A stretch of DNA of 64,000 nt from Fredinandcohnia humi (GCF_001439915.1 NZ_LMBW01000011.1:57021-121020); one strand, 5' to 3'; positions 27,280 through 36,879 are shown, counted from the stretch's first letter. Numbers and translations: made by a program. Notes: generated from the sequence alone by a model not told the origin.

Positions 27280-28068
27280 ATAAGTGGAAGAGTAGATGGA
27301 AAGACAATTTTAGTCACGGGTGGAGCAAGTGGGATAGGGGCTTTAGGGTGTTTAAGGTTTGCTAAAGAAGGAGCAAAAGCAATCATCATTGCTGATGTTA
27401 CAAAAGAAAATTTAGACATCATTTCGCAACAAGTAAGAGAAGTAGGGAATGTTGAGGTATTTCCGATGTTGCTTGATGTATCAAAGGAAGAGGAATGGAT
27501 CATGGCTGTTCACTTAATAAAAGAGAAGTATTCCAAATTAGATGTTTTAGTGAACAATGCAGGTGTTACGAACCGATCCACAATCGTTAAATGTGAACTT
27601 ATCGATTGGGAAAAGGTGATTTCTGTTAATCAAACAGGTGTCTTTCTTGGGATGAAACATTGTTTTGAATTATTAAAGACTTCAGGGAAATCGTCAATTA
27701 TTAATATTTCATCTGTATCTGGATTAACAGGTTACTTCGCCGCCTCCTACACCGCGAGCAAATGGGCGGTAAGGGGATTAACCAAAACGGCAGCGATGGA
27801 ATTTGCAGAATGGGGAATTAGAGTGAATTCCGTACATCCTGCATATGTGTTGACTCCATTTGTTGAAAGCATAAAAGAAATTGTGGATTCTTTTAACAGT
27901 GCAACAGCCTTGGAGCGTGCAGCGCATCCGGAAGAAGTAGTAAATGGTGTATTATTCCTAGCGTCTGATGAATCTTCCTATATGACAGGCTCTGAATTAG
28001 TCATTGACGGTGGCATGTCTGCCGGAAGTCAAATCAGAAGAGTCGCTAAAGAACTAGGAATCTATTAA
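27280..28068 (+). CDS. SDR with a non-standard start codon
   Basis: A complete short-chain dehydrogenase of about 262 residues: TGGASGIG near the N-terminus, NNAGV, a serine region (ISSVSG), YTASK and the closing ITGSELVIDGG-type tail (MTGSELVIDGG). The coding sequence is open from 27277 but has no ATG, GTG or TTG before 27466, which would remove the cofactor site. AAAGAGGAG (27262-27270) is correctly placed for ATA at 27280 or ATT at 27277. The ATA is one base from ATG, so a start-codon mutation is likely. Expression may be low or lost. It is the first gene of the IclR-linked block. Confidence 0.7.
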   Translation: MSGRVDGKTILVTGGASGIGALGCLRFAKEGAKAIIIADVTKENLDIISQQVREVGNVEVFPMLLDVSKEEEWIMAVHLIKEKYSKLDVLVNNAGVTNRSTIVKCELIDWEKVISVNQTGVFLGMKHCFELLKTSGKSSIINISSVSGLTGYFAASYTASKWAVRGLTKTAAMEFAEWGIRVNSVHPAYVLTPFVESIKEIVDSFNSATALERAAHPEEVVNGVLFLASDESSYMTGSELVIDGGMSAGSQIRRVAKELGIY

Positions 28069-28094
28069 TAAGAAAAGGACTGGCGTAAAGGTTG

Positions 28095-29000
28095 ATGACA
28101 AAAGATAAGTTTGTTAGAAAAGATATTAAAACTAATGCAAATGGTACGAAACTAAGTGGATGGTTGTACATGTCGCAAAATGATTAATCCAAGAAACCCA
28201 TTTTTATTATGGTTGGCGGTTAAATGAATGTATTTGTATCGCTTGCAGAAGTGTTTGCAAAGGCAGGATTAGCTGTGTTGATCTCTGATGATAGGTATTT
28301 TGGAGAAAGTGAGGGATCACCTCGACAAGAAATAAGCCTTTGGCAACAAATTGGATTATCAACATGTATCACCTATGCAGGTATTCTACCAAATATTGTT
28401 CGTGACAGTATAGGCGTTTGGGGAATAAGCTATGGTGGCGTTCATGCATTGGTATGGTTATTGGTACTACAGGTAAGAGAATAAAATGTTTAATTCACAA
28501 GTGTTCCAACGATTAGTGACATAAAAGTGCCCAGGGAAGGGAATCAGGTTATAATCTTTACCGCTTAATGAATAAATTTTCAAATGACCGAATGATTAGG
28601 TTAAATGTTGAAAAGCCAATTTATTATTCAGTTGTTCTAGTTGAAGATAATGAAAACGCTTTATTCTAATAGAAAGAAGCAATCGAATGATATTTGGATG
28701 GCAAGAGAACTTCCAAAAATCAGGAAAATAAAGGTAACCTTCGTACTGTGGAATTTTCAAGAGCTTATGAACCAGGAATTAATACTTCTAGAATTAGTCC
28801 TACCTCATTATTGATTTTAGCAAGTGGGCATGATCGTATTACTCCAACTGACTTAACCTTTAAGGACTATGAAAAAGCTTTAGAGCCTAAAAAGTTGGTC
28901 ATCATACCGGGGGAAAGTTTAGCCTACCTATAGAGTACTTTGATCAATAGAGTAAAGAAGCACTGAAGTGGTTTGTTCAACATTTTTTCAAAGAAAGAAG
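28095..29000 (+). pseudogene. Broken alpha/beta hydrolase (YcjY-like)
   Basis: Pieces in several frames show a decayed hydrolase. The N-terminus begins at ATG 28095 (TNANGTKLSGWLYM) and stops after about 30 codons. A second piece has the typical DDRYFGESEGSPRQE and the nucleophile region VWGISYGGVHAL. A third has PTSLLILASGHDRITPTDL and LEPKKLVIIPG, and the end EALKWFVQHFF lies just before the next gene. Several frameshifts and stops break it. The intact ancestor would have been about 300 aa. Confidence 0.8.
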
Positions 29001-29006
29001 TTGGGT

Positions 29007-29933
29007 ATGTGGAAAAATATGTATACCTTTGAACAGTTATTAAAACGGACCATGGTGGAAAGAGAAAGTTTTATAAAAAAATCCATAGACTTTCAATTTG
29101 ATAGAATGCCATTTCATCACTATGAGGAGATACATCTCGATCTTATCAATGAAGGAAAGACTAGAATTCTATTCTACAAACCTGAAACGAAAACAAATGA
29201 ACCGTTCCCAGTCTATATCACCATGCATGGCGGAGGTTTTATTATGGGGGGAGCGGACCTAGATGATCCATTTAGTCGCCAAATCGCAACTAAGGTTGGG
29301 TGTGCAGTGATAAATATTGATTATAAGCTTTCACCTGAGTATAAATTTCCGGTTGCGATTGAAGAATGCTATGCCGTTACAAAATGGGTAAATGATAACG
29401 CAGAAAGTTTGGGAATCAATCCATCAAAAATTGCAGTAGGCGGTTATAGTGCTGGAGGAAATATTGCAGCAGTTCTTTGTTTATTAGCGCAGGAACGCAG
29501 AGAATTTTCAATTCACAGTTTGGTTATTGACTGTGGGGCTATGACATTTGCAGACTATCAACCCTTTCAAGGATTTGGGGATAATCTTCATTTGAAAGAT
29601 ATGGACCGCCCCTCTTTTTTTGCAGCTTGCTACGTAAATGAGTGGGAAGAAGTAACGAATCCTTTCGTTTCACCTTTATTATCCAGAAGCTTTGCTGGTC
29701 ATCCCCCTACATTGGTGATTAGTGCTGAATTAGATACCTGGCGAAAAGGTTACGATGCATATGCAGAAAAATTGAAAGCAGTAAATATTAAAGTGGATTA
29801 TCACATGTTTAGGGATTGTCATCATTGCTTTACTGTATGGCCTGACATGGGGCCAGATGATGCCTCAAAAAAAGGATGGGAAGTTATTTTCTCATACTTA
29901 ACAAAACAATTTAGAAAGGAAGGTAGAGAGTGA
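29007..29933 (+). CDS. Alpha/beta hydrolase, HSL-family esterase
   Basis: This 308-aa esterase has the oxyanion motif HGGGF (about 74-78), nucleophile motif GYSAGG with Ser148, the acid in SAELDTWRKG and the histidine in CHHCF. ATG 29007 has only a weak ribosome site (GAAAGAAG); a GTG at 28968 would run into the preceding pseudogene. Its last bases overlap the GTG of the next gene (GTGA), so the two are coupled. It is likely to hydrolyse an ester or lactone intermediate. It is paralogous in family to the esterase at 13202. Confidence 0.83.
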   Translation: MWKNMYTFEQLLKRTMVERESFIKKSIDFQFDRMPFHHYEEIHLDLINEGKTRILFYKPETKTNEPFPVYITMHGGGFIMGGADLDDPFSRQIATKVGCAVINIDYKLSPEYKFPVAIEECYAVTKWVNDNAESLGINPSKIAVGGYSAGGNIAAVLCLLAQERREFSIHSLVIDCGAMTFADYQPFQGFGDNLHLKDMDRPSFFAACYVNEWEEVTNPFVSPLLSRSFAGHPPTLVISAELDTWRKGYDAYAEKLKAVNIKVDYHMFRDCHHCFTVWPDMGPDDASKKGWEVIFSYLTKQFRKEGRE

Positions 29934-30691
29934 GTATAAGAGGAAAGTTTAAATTTTCAGCTAATGGAACCAGCATGCCAATCACAAACCCACCAATTCC
30001 GAAAAATACTTTGCCTGCATTTACAAACACCTCATGTCTGGAATTCCGTTATAAATCAAATGCTGAGGAAGTAGTGAAGATTATCCCTGACATATTTGAA
30101 ATCGACGAAAATCCAGAAGTGATTGTTCGAACGTTTAACTTTGGCTTAAGTAGGGTTGGGAATTATAGAGAAATTATCTTCTATGTTGTCGTATATTTAC
30201 AAGGAAAAACATACGAATATGTTCCATATATTTATGCTTCAAATGATGCGGTGTTAATTTCAGGGCGAGAGCCGCTTGGAATGCCAAAACTCATAGCCAA
30301 TATTGAATTTAACCCTCTGAAAGAATCAAATACACCACTTGTCACGACAAAGCTATCACGTCCAGCAGAAGTGACTCTTGCACATGGAGTGTTTCGACCT
30401 TCAGGCTATTTAGGTCAAATAGAAGACAAACCGGAGTTATATGATCAAGGTCGGATCACTGGATTACGTAGTTTACCGGGTAGGCCACCAATTGCCGAGG
30501 TTTGTTCCTCTCAAATTCATTTTACATCAGGTGATGTATGGTTTGGTGACGGCTGTATGGCATACACAGCGTTTTCATACATTGATGATATTCACAAAAT
30601 GCCAGTTGTTGAACCGATGAAAGCAAAACTGATTGTCAATGGATCAGGAATTATCAAAGACAGTAAATTTATTGATGTGTCAGAATTATAG
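29930..30691 (+). CDS. Acetoacetate-decarboxylase-family protein
   Basis: This 253-aa protein has the acetoacetate decarboxylase fold. The Schiff-base lysine lies in GREPLGMPK (Lys120), and a conserved Glu (Glu81, NYREI) matches the active-site Glu of the clostridial enzyme. The second lysine of the classical KK pair is Leu here, so the lysine pKa and the chemistry may differ; some family members are aldolase-dehydratases. The GTG start overlaps the previous stop. A homologue with the same MSI(R/K)GK N-terminus lies at 51135. A BKACE enzyme, which releases acetoacetate, is encoded in both blocks, which makes decarboxylation to acetone a testable role. Confidence 0.8.
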   Translation: MSIRGKFKFSANGTSMPITNPPIPKNTLPAFTNTSCLEFRYKSNAEEVVKIIPDIFEIDENPEVIVRTFNFGLSRVGNYREIIFYVVVYLQGKTYEYVPYIYASNDAVLISGREPLGMPKLIANIEFNPLKESNTPLVTTKLSRPAEVTLAHGVFRPSGYLGQIEDKPELYDQGRITGLRSLPGRPPIAEVCSSQIHFTSGDVWFGDGCMAYTAFSYIDDIHKMPVVEPMKAKLIVNGSGIIKDSKFIDVSEL

Positions 30692-30706
30692 AATGGAGTG
30701 TAGGAC

Positions 30707-31297
30707 ATGAAAGTTACTGAATCATTGACGGTTGACAAACTAGTAAAACTTTCAACTGAGGAATTGCTAAAAGTATTTCGTATTTTGGAACCCCCAGACT
30801 TAGATGAATTAAAAGGCGAATATTTATCAAGGTTACCATTAGAACGAGAAGAAGAAGTTCAATCATATTTTGAAACAACTCGATTTGGTCGTTGGCTCGG
30901 AAAAGCCTATACGGTTGAGAAGGTAGATACTTATCCAGGGCAAGGATATAATCTCTGGTTAACGAAATCTGGTGTGCTTCGCTGTTCTAGATTTGCTTGG
31001 AAAATAGGGAAATCAACATTAGATGGAAAGTCTGCACTTATTATGCATTATGATGCATTTCTCAATTCCTCTGGTGATGATGGGTTACATGATGAAATAC
31101 GTCGCATCAAGCCAGGATTGTATATGGGAATCTACCATTCTAATATTGTTCGAAAACCATTTACACGGGGCTGGGATGAAGCAAAGAATCATACATTAGA
31201 GGAAGTATTTTTCCTCGTAGGACCTGTTTATGATTGGAAAGGAGTCGATGACGAGACAACTGAACCGATTAGAAATTCGATAATTAAAGGTGAGTAA
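30707..31297 (+). CDS. Uncharacterised protein, paralogue of the protein at 41599
   Basis: This 196-aa protein belongs to no family I recognise with confidence. It has no signal peptide or membrane helix. The N-terminal ~45 residues look helical (VDKLVKLSTEELLKVFRILEPP). The middle and C-terminal parts look like beta strands with conserved GRWLGKAY, PGQGYNLWL, GKSALIMHYDAF and DEIRRIKPGLYMGIY. The final GPVYDWKGVDD is shared with its paralogue, and more than half of the positions agree over the full length. The strand pattern loosely recalls GXWXG/DUF4334 or lipocalin-like barrels, which bind small hydrophobic molecules. The gene sits between the acetoacetate-decarboxylase-like protein and a hydrolase with gaps of only a few bases. 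Confidence 0.7.
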   Translation: MKVTESLTVDKLVKLSTEELLKVFRILEPPDLDELKGEYLSRLPLEREEEVQSYFETTRFGRWLGKAYTVEKVDTYPGQGYNLWLTKSGVLRCSRFAWKIGKSTLDGKSALIMHYDAFLNSSGDDGLHDEIRRIKPGLYMGIYHSNIVRKPFTRGWDEAKNHTLEEVFFLVGPVYDWKGVDDETTEPIRNSIIKGE

Positions 31298-31300
31298 ATT

Positions 31301-32188
31301 ATGGTTAGCCTAAAAAGCAGTATTATGTTTCAAGTATTCAAGTGGAAGAACTTAAAACAGGTTGCTAAAGTACGGATGGAAACTGGTGCAGAGCGTCCCC
31401 GTGATTTTGAAAGGCCAATGAAGGAAATGTATAACCAGTTTACAATCCATGTCCATCAGGTACAAAATCACAATGTATATACCTTGGAACCTAAGGAGAG
31501 TGATAAAAGCGGAATATATATTCTCTACCTTCATGGTGGAGCCTATATTTCCACCTTCACAAAAAAACATTGGGATTTTATAGGTACGCTCGTGGATCAA
31601 ACAAATGGGGTTGTGATTGCTCCAGATTATCCTTTAGCACCACAAAATACGTATAAAGAAGCTGTGGGTATGGTAGAGGACCTCTATAGGGATCTAGCAA
31701 AAAATACGGAAATGACAAAGCTCGTGTTAATGGGCGACTCTGCTGGGGCTGGGTTAGCATTAGCACTTGCGCAAAAATTAAAGGATGAAAAGATCAGGCA
31801 AGTAGATCAAATCATACTACTTTCTCCATGGTTGGACGTTCTATTAAAAAGTCCTGGCATTGAGGACATAAATAAAATAGATCCGTATCTTGAACCAGTT
31901 GGTTTAAGATTGGCAGGAATGGCCTATGCTGGCGACACAGACCCTAAACATTATTTAATTAGTCCATTATATGGGAATCTAAACGGTTTAAGAAGAATCA
32001 GCATATTTACCGGGACAAGAGATATTTTATATCCAGAAGCTAAATTGCTAAAGGAAAAAGCTATAGCCTCAAATGTTGAAGTAGACTTTATTGAATACGT
32101 TGGGATGATCCATGTTTGGATGTTATTCAAATTCAAAGAATCCCTGAAAGCTACAAAGCAAATCCTTAAATTAATTTTAGAAAAATAG
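31301..32188 (+). CDS. Alpha/beta hydrolase (HSL-like)
   Basis: This 295-aa hydrolase has oxyanion motif LHGGAY (77-82), DYPLAP, nucleophile motif GDSAGAG with Ser147, and a histidine near the end (VGMIHVW). It starts three bases after the unknown protein stops, showing tight coupling. It differs enough from the esterase at 29007 (GYSAGG) that the two probably act on different esters, or one on a lactone or 1,3-dicarbonyl intermediate. The assignment to a step is inference. Confidence 0.82.
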   Translation: MVSLKSSIMFQVFKWKNLKQVAKVRMETGAERPRDFERPMKEMYNQFTIHVHQVQNHNVYTLEPKESDKSGIYILYLHGGAYISTFTKKHWDFIGTLVDQTNGVVIAPDYPLAPQNTYKEAVGMVEDLYRDLAKNTEMTKLVLMGDSAGAGLALALAQKLKDEKIRQVDQIILLSPWLDVLLKSPGIEDINKIDPYLEPVGLRLAGMAYAGDTDPKHYLISPLYGNLNGLRRISIFTGTRDILYPEAKLLKEKAIASNVEVDFIEYVGMIHVWMLFKFKESLKATKQILKLILEK

Positions 32189-32204
32189 AGTAAGGAGAAA
32201 AAAT

Positions 32205-32939
32205 ATGAGACTAAAGGATAAAGTTTCCATCATTACAGGTGCTGCTTCAGGTATTGGTAAATCAAGTGCAATACGCTTCTGTGAAGAAGGAGCAAAGGTT
32301 GTGATTATAGATTTACCCACCTCTGAGGGAGAAAAAGTCGCATTAGAACTAGTTCACAATGGATATCAAGCAATATTTAAGCCCTTAGATGTCTCCAATT
32401 CGATTCATTATAAAAAGATGATAGACGAAGTTATAGAAAAGTTTGGAAGAATTGACATTCTCTTTAATAATGCAGCGGTAGGTATGAATTATACACCGAT
32501 TGAAGAAGTAACGGAGGAATTTATCGATCAATTAATGGCAACTAACATCAAGGGAGTATTTTTAGGAATTCAACATGTCGTACCACATATGAAAAAGGAA
32601 AAAAGTGGTGTCATTCTATCAACAGGATCGATAAATGCCATCCGTCCTAGAGCAGGTTTAAATTTATATTCGGCAGCAAAAGGTGCTGTGCTCTCATTAT
32701 CTAAGTCTATGGCATTAGAATTAGCACCATATGGAATCCGAGTAAATGTCATCAATCCTGTAGCAACGAAAACACCAATGATAGATGAGGATTTTATACA
32801 GTCAACAGTAGGGACGATTCCGTTAGGGAGATTGGCTGAACCAGTAGATATAGCAAATTCAGCAGTATTCCTAGCTTCGGAGGAAGCTTCAATGATTACT
32901 GGTGCTGATTTAGGTGTTGATGGAGGAAGAGGTTTATAA
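32205..32939 (+). CDS. Short-chain dehydrogenase/reductase (SDR)
   Basis: This 244-aa classical SDR has TGAASGIG (about 10-17), NNAAV, a serine region (STGSINA), YSAAK and a VDGG tail. An AAGGAG site precedes the ATG. All active-site residues are present, in contrast to the two damaged SDR genes nearby. It is in the same run as the hydrolases and just ahead of the Liv transporter genes, so it probably oxidises the hydroxyl group of the imported compound or an intermediate. Confidence 0.85.
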   Translation: MRLKDKVSIITGAASGIGKSSAIRFCEEGAKVVIIDLPTSEGEKVALELVHNGYQAIFKPLDVSNSIHYKKMIDEVIEKFGRIDILFNNAAVGMNYTPIEEVTEEFIDQLMATNIKGVFLGIQHVVPHMKKEKSGVILSTGSINAIRPRAGLNLYSAAKGAVLSLSKSMALELAPYGIRVNVINPVATKTPMIDEDFIQSTVGTIPLGRLAEPVDIANSAVFLASEEASMITGADLGVDGGRGL

Positions 32940-32984
32940 GATTTATTGAAAAACTATAAAACAATACCTAGGAGTTGGATAATA

Positions 32985-34241
32985 ATGGGATCTATTAAAA
33001 AAATATCTATGATTATTTTGATTTCTTTCACACTATTTCTAGCAGCTTGTTCAGAAAATAGCAGTCAAAATAATGATACATCTAGTATATCTAAATATTC
33101 ACAAGGGGTCACAGATAGTGAGATTTTAATCGGACATGTTGACCCACAATCAGGACCTGCTGCGGCTTACGATTTGATTCGTAAAGGGATTGACTCATAC
33201 TTTAGTTATATCAATGAAAACGGCGGAGTGAATGGTCGTCAATTGAAATTAATTGCGTATGATGATCAATATCAACCAGCTAAGACTGTACAATTTACAA
33301 AGAAACTAGTTGAAGAAGACAAAGTATTTGCATTGGTTGGATTCGGAACTTCCGCTGGAGTTGCAGCCGCACAAGATTATTTAGTAGAAAAAGGAATACC
33401 TATGGTCATGCTTGGTGCGGCATCTAGTGAATTTGTAAACCCACCTATTAAAAATTTCCTTGGTTCAGCAAGCTTAAATTACAATATTGAAGCAAAAATC
33501 TTTTTAAACTATGCAGTTGAAAAACTAGGTGCGAAAAAGATTGCAATTGCATTTCAAAATGACACCTTTGGAAAGAACGGATATGATGCTGTAAAGGAAG
33601 AAATATCAAAATATCCTGGTGTTGAAATTGTAGAAGAAGTACCGTTTCTAGCAACAGATACAGAATTTAGTTCCCATGCACAAAAACTTAAGGAAGCAGA
33701 ACCAGATGCGATTTTGACTTTTGCATTAGCGAACCCTGCAGCAAATTTAAAGAAAGCCATGCATAAGGTTGGGGTAACAGAACCTGCATACATTGTTACA
33801 GGTGTGGGTGCGAACGATCCAAATTTATTTAACTTAGCCGGCACGGACGTATGGGAAGGCACGTATAGTGGTGCCGTATTCCCGATGCCTGACGTAGCAC
33901 CAGACAATGAACATATTAAACTATTTGTTGAACAACTAGGAAAGTATTATCCGAACGATCCTGCAGCTGGTTTAGCACAAATCGGATGGGGAGAAGCACA
34001 AGTACTTGTTGAAGCTTTAAAAAGAGCGGGTGATGATTTAACTTGGGAAAATCTAATCAGTTCATTATATACCTTTGATAATTGGGACGGATCTATTTAT
34101 GAAGCCGTCACATTCTCGGAAAATAATCACTATGGATTGACTTCGAATTTCATGACACAAGCTCAAGATGGAAAAATTTTGCCGGTCACAGAAAAAATTA
34201 CATTTGATCCTTCAACAGGCGAAATTCAATATAGTAACTAA
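32985..34241 (+). CDS. ABC-transporter binding lipoprotein, LivK type
   Basis: This 418-aa periplasmic-binding-type lipoprotein (Peripla_BP_6 fold) captures substrate for the LivHMGF transporter that follows. Lipobox LAAC places the anchor at Cys22. The type I binding fold begins with ILIGHVDPQSGPAAAYD and GGVNGRQLKLIAYDDQYQP. TAGGAG at 32969-32974 supports ATG 32985; an earlier TTG at 32946 lacks a site. The family includes branched-chain amino acid, urea, short-chain amide and aromatic-acid binders, so the catabolic context argues for an organic-acid ligand. Confidence 0.88.
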   Translation: MGSIKKISMIILISFTLFLAACSENSSQNNDTSSISKYSQGVTDSEILIGHVDPQSGPAAAYDLIRKGIDSYFSYINENGGVNGRQLKLIAYDDQYQPAKTVQFTKKLVEEDKVFALVGFGTSAGVAAAQDYLVEKGIPMVMLGAASSEFVNPPIKNFLGSASLNYNIEAKIFLNYAVEKLGAKKIAIAFQNDTFGKNGYDAVKEEISKYPGVEIVEEVPFLATDTEFSSHAQKLKEAEPDAILTFALANPAANLKKAMHKVGVTEPAYIVTGVGANDPNLFNLAGTDVWEGTYSGAVFPMPDVAPDNEHIKLFVEQLGKYYPNDPAAGLAQIGWGEAQVLVEALKRAGDDLTWENLISSLYTFDNWDGSIYEAVTFSENNHYGLTSNFMTQAQDGKILPVTEKITFDPSTGEIQYSN

Positions 34242-34250
34242 TCAACAGGG

Positions 34251-34280
34251 GGCACAAATCCTGTATATCTGATTTGTGCC
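34251..34280 (+). other. Stem-loop between livK-like and livH-like genes
   Basis: Perfect 10-base arms GGCACAAATC (34251-34260) and GATTTGTGCC (34271-34280) flank a 10-base loop, with no T-run after it. This suggests mRNA protection of the binding-protein transcript, or partial attenuation, rather than full termination. Confidence 0.7.
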
Positions 34281-34307
34281 TATCTAAAAAAAGAAAGGGA
34301 TCATACC

Positions 34308-35174
34308 ATGCAGATTATTGTTAGTGGTTTAATTTTTGGGTGTGTTTACGGATTAGTTGCATTGGGGCTCGTGCTTATTTATAAAACCACAGATGTTGTC
34401 AACTTTGCTCATGGGGAAATGGCCATGGTCACAACATTTGTAAGCTATATATTTCTAACAAGCTATGGGTTTCCTTATAGTATTTCTCTCTTATTATCAT
34501 TTGCTTTTGCCGCCATATTTGGTTTTCTAGTCTATTTTATTTTTATGAAAAAAGTTCAATCAGCCCCTCATTTAAATCAGGTTGTACTGACCCTCGGATT
34601 ATATATGCTCTTTAATGGTTTAGCTGGCCAAATTTGGGGATATCAACCGTTTTCGTTTCCAGAAGCATTTGAAGGAGAACCATTTCAATTCGGGAATGTC
34701 TATGTGACCGGAAACGAATTGTTTGTTGTAGGTTTAACAATTTTCTTAATGCTACTTTTTTATTTCCTATTTCAGTTTACAAATATTGGTTTATCAATGC
34801 GTGCTGCGTCACAAGATATCACAGTATCAAAATTAATGGGGATTAAAGTTACAGGTGTTTTTATGGGAACCTGGGCAATCGCTACAGTTTTAGGAAGCAT
34901 TGCAGGTATGATGACAGCACCTGTAACATTTTTAAGTCCCAATATGATGGCTGAGGTGCTTATTCTTGCATTTGCTGGAGCTGTTCTTGGGGGATTCGTG
35001 AGTTTACCTGGAGCCATAATTGGTGGTCTAATTGTTGGCGTTTTTGAGAACTTAGTGAGTTATTTTATTGCACCTGAAATGAAAATTGTCCTTGTATTTT
35101 TATTAATAATCGCCGTACTTTATATTAGACCACAAGGTATTTTTGGTGGAGCAAAAATTATTAAGAAAGTGTGA
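34308..35174 (+). CDS. livH: Branched-chain-type ABC permease, LivH
   Basis: This 288-aa membrane permease has about eight helices. The family pattern is clear from the start (SGLIFGCVYGLVALGLVLIY, VVNFAHGEM) and in the EAA-like loop GLSMRAASQDITVSKLMGI. An AAAGGGA site precedes ATG 34308. It forms the membrane channel with LivM, and its stop is six bases from the livM start. Confidence 0.85.
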   Translation: MQIIVSGLIFGCVYGLVALGLVLIYKTTDVVNFAHGEMAMVTTFVSYIFLTSYGFPYSISLLLSFAFAAIFGFLVYFIFMKKVQSAPHLNQVVLTLGLYMLFNGLAGQIWGYQPFSFPEAFEGEPFQFGNVYVTGNELFVVGLTIFLMLLFYFLFQFTNIGLSMRAASQDITVSKLMGIKVTGVFMGTWAIATVLGSIAGMMTAPVTFLSPNMMAEVLILAFAGAVLGGFVSLPGAIIGGLIVGVFENLVSYFIAPEMKIVLVFLLIIAVLYIRPQGIFGGAKIIKKV

Positions 35175-35180
35175 TAGATA

Positions 35181-36134
35181 TTGAATAAGAAAGTGTGGTT
35201 TAGCCTACTCATCCTATTGATGTGTGCATTTCCCTTTTTAGTTGGGCAATCTAGTTATTTAATAACATTATTTATACTCATATGTGTATATATGATTTCA
35301 TCAATGGCCCTAAATTTATTGATCGGATATGGTGGGCAAATTTCTGTTGGGCATGCTGGCTTTTTATCAATAGGGGGTTATTCAGTTGCCTTGCTTTCAA
35401 CAAAGCTGGGATTACCATTTATAGTTGTACTGCCTTTGTCAGGTATCATTACAGGATTTATTGGATTGATTATTGGACTTCCCGCCGTTCGGTTAAGCGG
35501 ACATTTCTTAGCTGTCGCAACATTAGGGTTCGGCTTGTCGATCCCTCACATGACCCTTTACTTTGATTCATTTACTGGAGGTTATTCAGGAATTTCATTG
35601 TCTCGCCCAGAATGGTTTAAGAGTGATCTATCATTCTTTTATATTGTCATTTTAGTAACAGTCATTATCACATGGCTTTTGATAAATATTGTGAAAAGTA
35701 GGTTTGGAAGAGCCTTTATTGCAATTCGAGAAAGTGAAGTGGCTGCTCAATCAATAGGTATTAATCTATCTTTCTACAAAACACTTATGTTTGTTATTAG
35801 TGCATTTTTCACCGGACTTGCTGGTGGACTATATGGTTATTGGGTTGGATTTGTAAGCCCGGGTGATTTTACAGTCATGACATCCTTCTTATTACTAGCC
35901 ATGATTGTTGTTGGTGGCTTAGCTTCAATCCCAGGTGCAATAATCGGAGCTTTAATCCTCACCATTCTACCAGAGTTAACAAGTTCATTCGTCGGTGTAA
36001 CGAATATTGTAATAGGGATTGCTATTGTGTTAGTTGTCTTATTTCGACCACATGGAATCGTTTCACTACTTGATTTGTTGAAAAATAAATCATTGAGTAA
36101 GAAAAAGGAAGTGCAAAAAAATGCTGACCTTTAA
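35181..36134 (+). CDS. livM: Branched-chain-type ABC permease, LivM
   Basis: This is a 317-aa partner permease. Family blocks are MALNLLIGYGGQISVGHAGFLSIGGY and SRFGRAFIAIRESEVAAQSIGI. The start is TTG 35181. Its 3' end overlaps the livG start by 14 bases, with the livG ribosome site (AAGGAAG) inside the livM coding region. The short cytoplasmic tail is rich in Lys. Confidence 0.85.
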   Translation: MNKKVWFSLLILLMCAFPFLVGQSSYLITLFILICVYMISSMALNLLIGYGGQISVGHAGFLSIGGYSVALLSTKLGLPFIVVLPLSGIITGFIGLIIGLPAVRLSGHFLAVATLGFGLSIPHMTLYFDSFTGGYSGISLSRPEWFKSDLSFFYIVILVTVIITWLLINIVKSRFGRAFIAIRESEVAAQSIGINLSFYKTLMFVISAFFTGLAGGLYGYWVGFVSPGDFTVMTSFLLLAMIVVGGLASIPGAIIGALILTILPELTSSFVGVTNIVIGIAIVLVVLFRPHGIVSLLDLLKNKSLSKKKEVQKNADL

Positions 36135-36879
36135 AGAAGTTACCGTACAATTTGCGGGGTTAACCGCAGTGAATAAACTTTCTATCGAAGTTCCGGAAGG
36201 AAAAATATTCTCACTTATTGGTCCAAATGGTGCAGGAAAAACGACGGTCTTTAATACAATAAGCCGCTTTTATAATCCTACCAATGGATTGGTTGAATTC
36301 AAAGGAATTAATCTTTTACAATATAAGCCACACCAAGTGATTAAACAAGGAATCAGTAGAAGTTTCCAGAACGTTGAACTTTTTGCGGAAATGACAGTAT
36401 TAGATAATCTACTAACAGGTCTTCACCCAAATCTGAAGATGAATATATTTTCAATCGCATTTAATCTTGCTTCCGTAAGAAAGTCCGAAAAAGATTCGAT
36501 TAAAAAGGCCTATGAAGTCATGGAATTACTAGGGATCTTGGACCTAGCATACGAAAAAGTAAAAAATTTATCTTTTGGCTTTCAAAAAATGGTTGATATC
36601 GGCAGGGCAATTATGCCTAATCCAAGACTTATTTTATTGGATGAGCCAGTAGCAGGTATGAATCCGGTAGAATCAGAAAGAATTAGCCAACTTATTTTAA
36701 GATTAAAAACAGAACTGAACTATACCGTTTTGGTGATTGAACATGATATGTCTCTTGTCATGAAAGTATCAGACTTTGTTACTGTAATGAACTTCGGTCA
36801 AAAAATAGCGGAAGGTCTTCCTCGTGAAATTCAGAATGACCCAATAGTAATTGAAGCATATTTGGGTGGTGAGAAATAA
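36121..36879 (+). CDS. livG: ABC ATPase, LivG
   Basis: This 252-aa ATP-binding subunit has Walker A GPNGAGKTT, signature LSFGFQK (the usual LSxGQQ in variant form), Walker B LILLDEP and the H-loop VIEHDM. The AGMNP block after Walker B is typical of LivG. It overlaps livM at its start and livF at its stop (TAATG), consistent with stoichiometric synthesis. Confidence 0.87.
   Translation: MLTFKEVTVQFAGLTAVNKLSIEVPEGKIFSLIGPNGAGKTTVFNTISRFYNPTNGLVEFKGINLLQYKPHQVIKQGISRSFQNVELFAEMTVLDNLLTGLHPNLKMNIFSIAFNLASVRKSEKDSIKKAYEVMELLGILDLAYEKVKNLSFGFQKMVDIGRAIMPNPRLILLDEPVAGMNPVESERISQLILRLKTELNYTVLVIEHDMSLVMKVSDFVTVMNFGQKIAEGLPREIQNDPIVIEAYLGGEK

Noticed and set aside
27252-27503. 83-codon ORF on the minus strand opposite the SDR N-terminus
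   Set aside because: It is a shadow of the real SDR frame, which carries all cofactor motifs.
28651-28664. TGAAAACGCTTTAT, a 13/14 cre match
   Set aside because: It lies inside the decayed hydrolase gene with no promoter nearby. Its codons fit that protein, so chance is likely.
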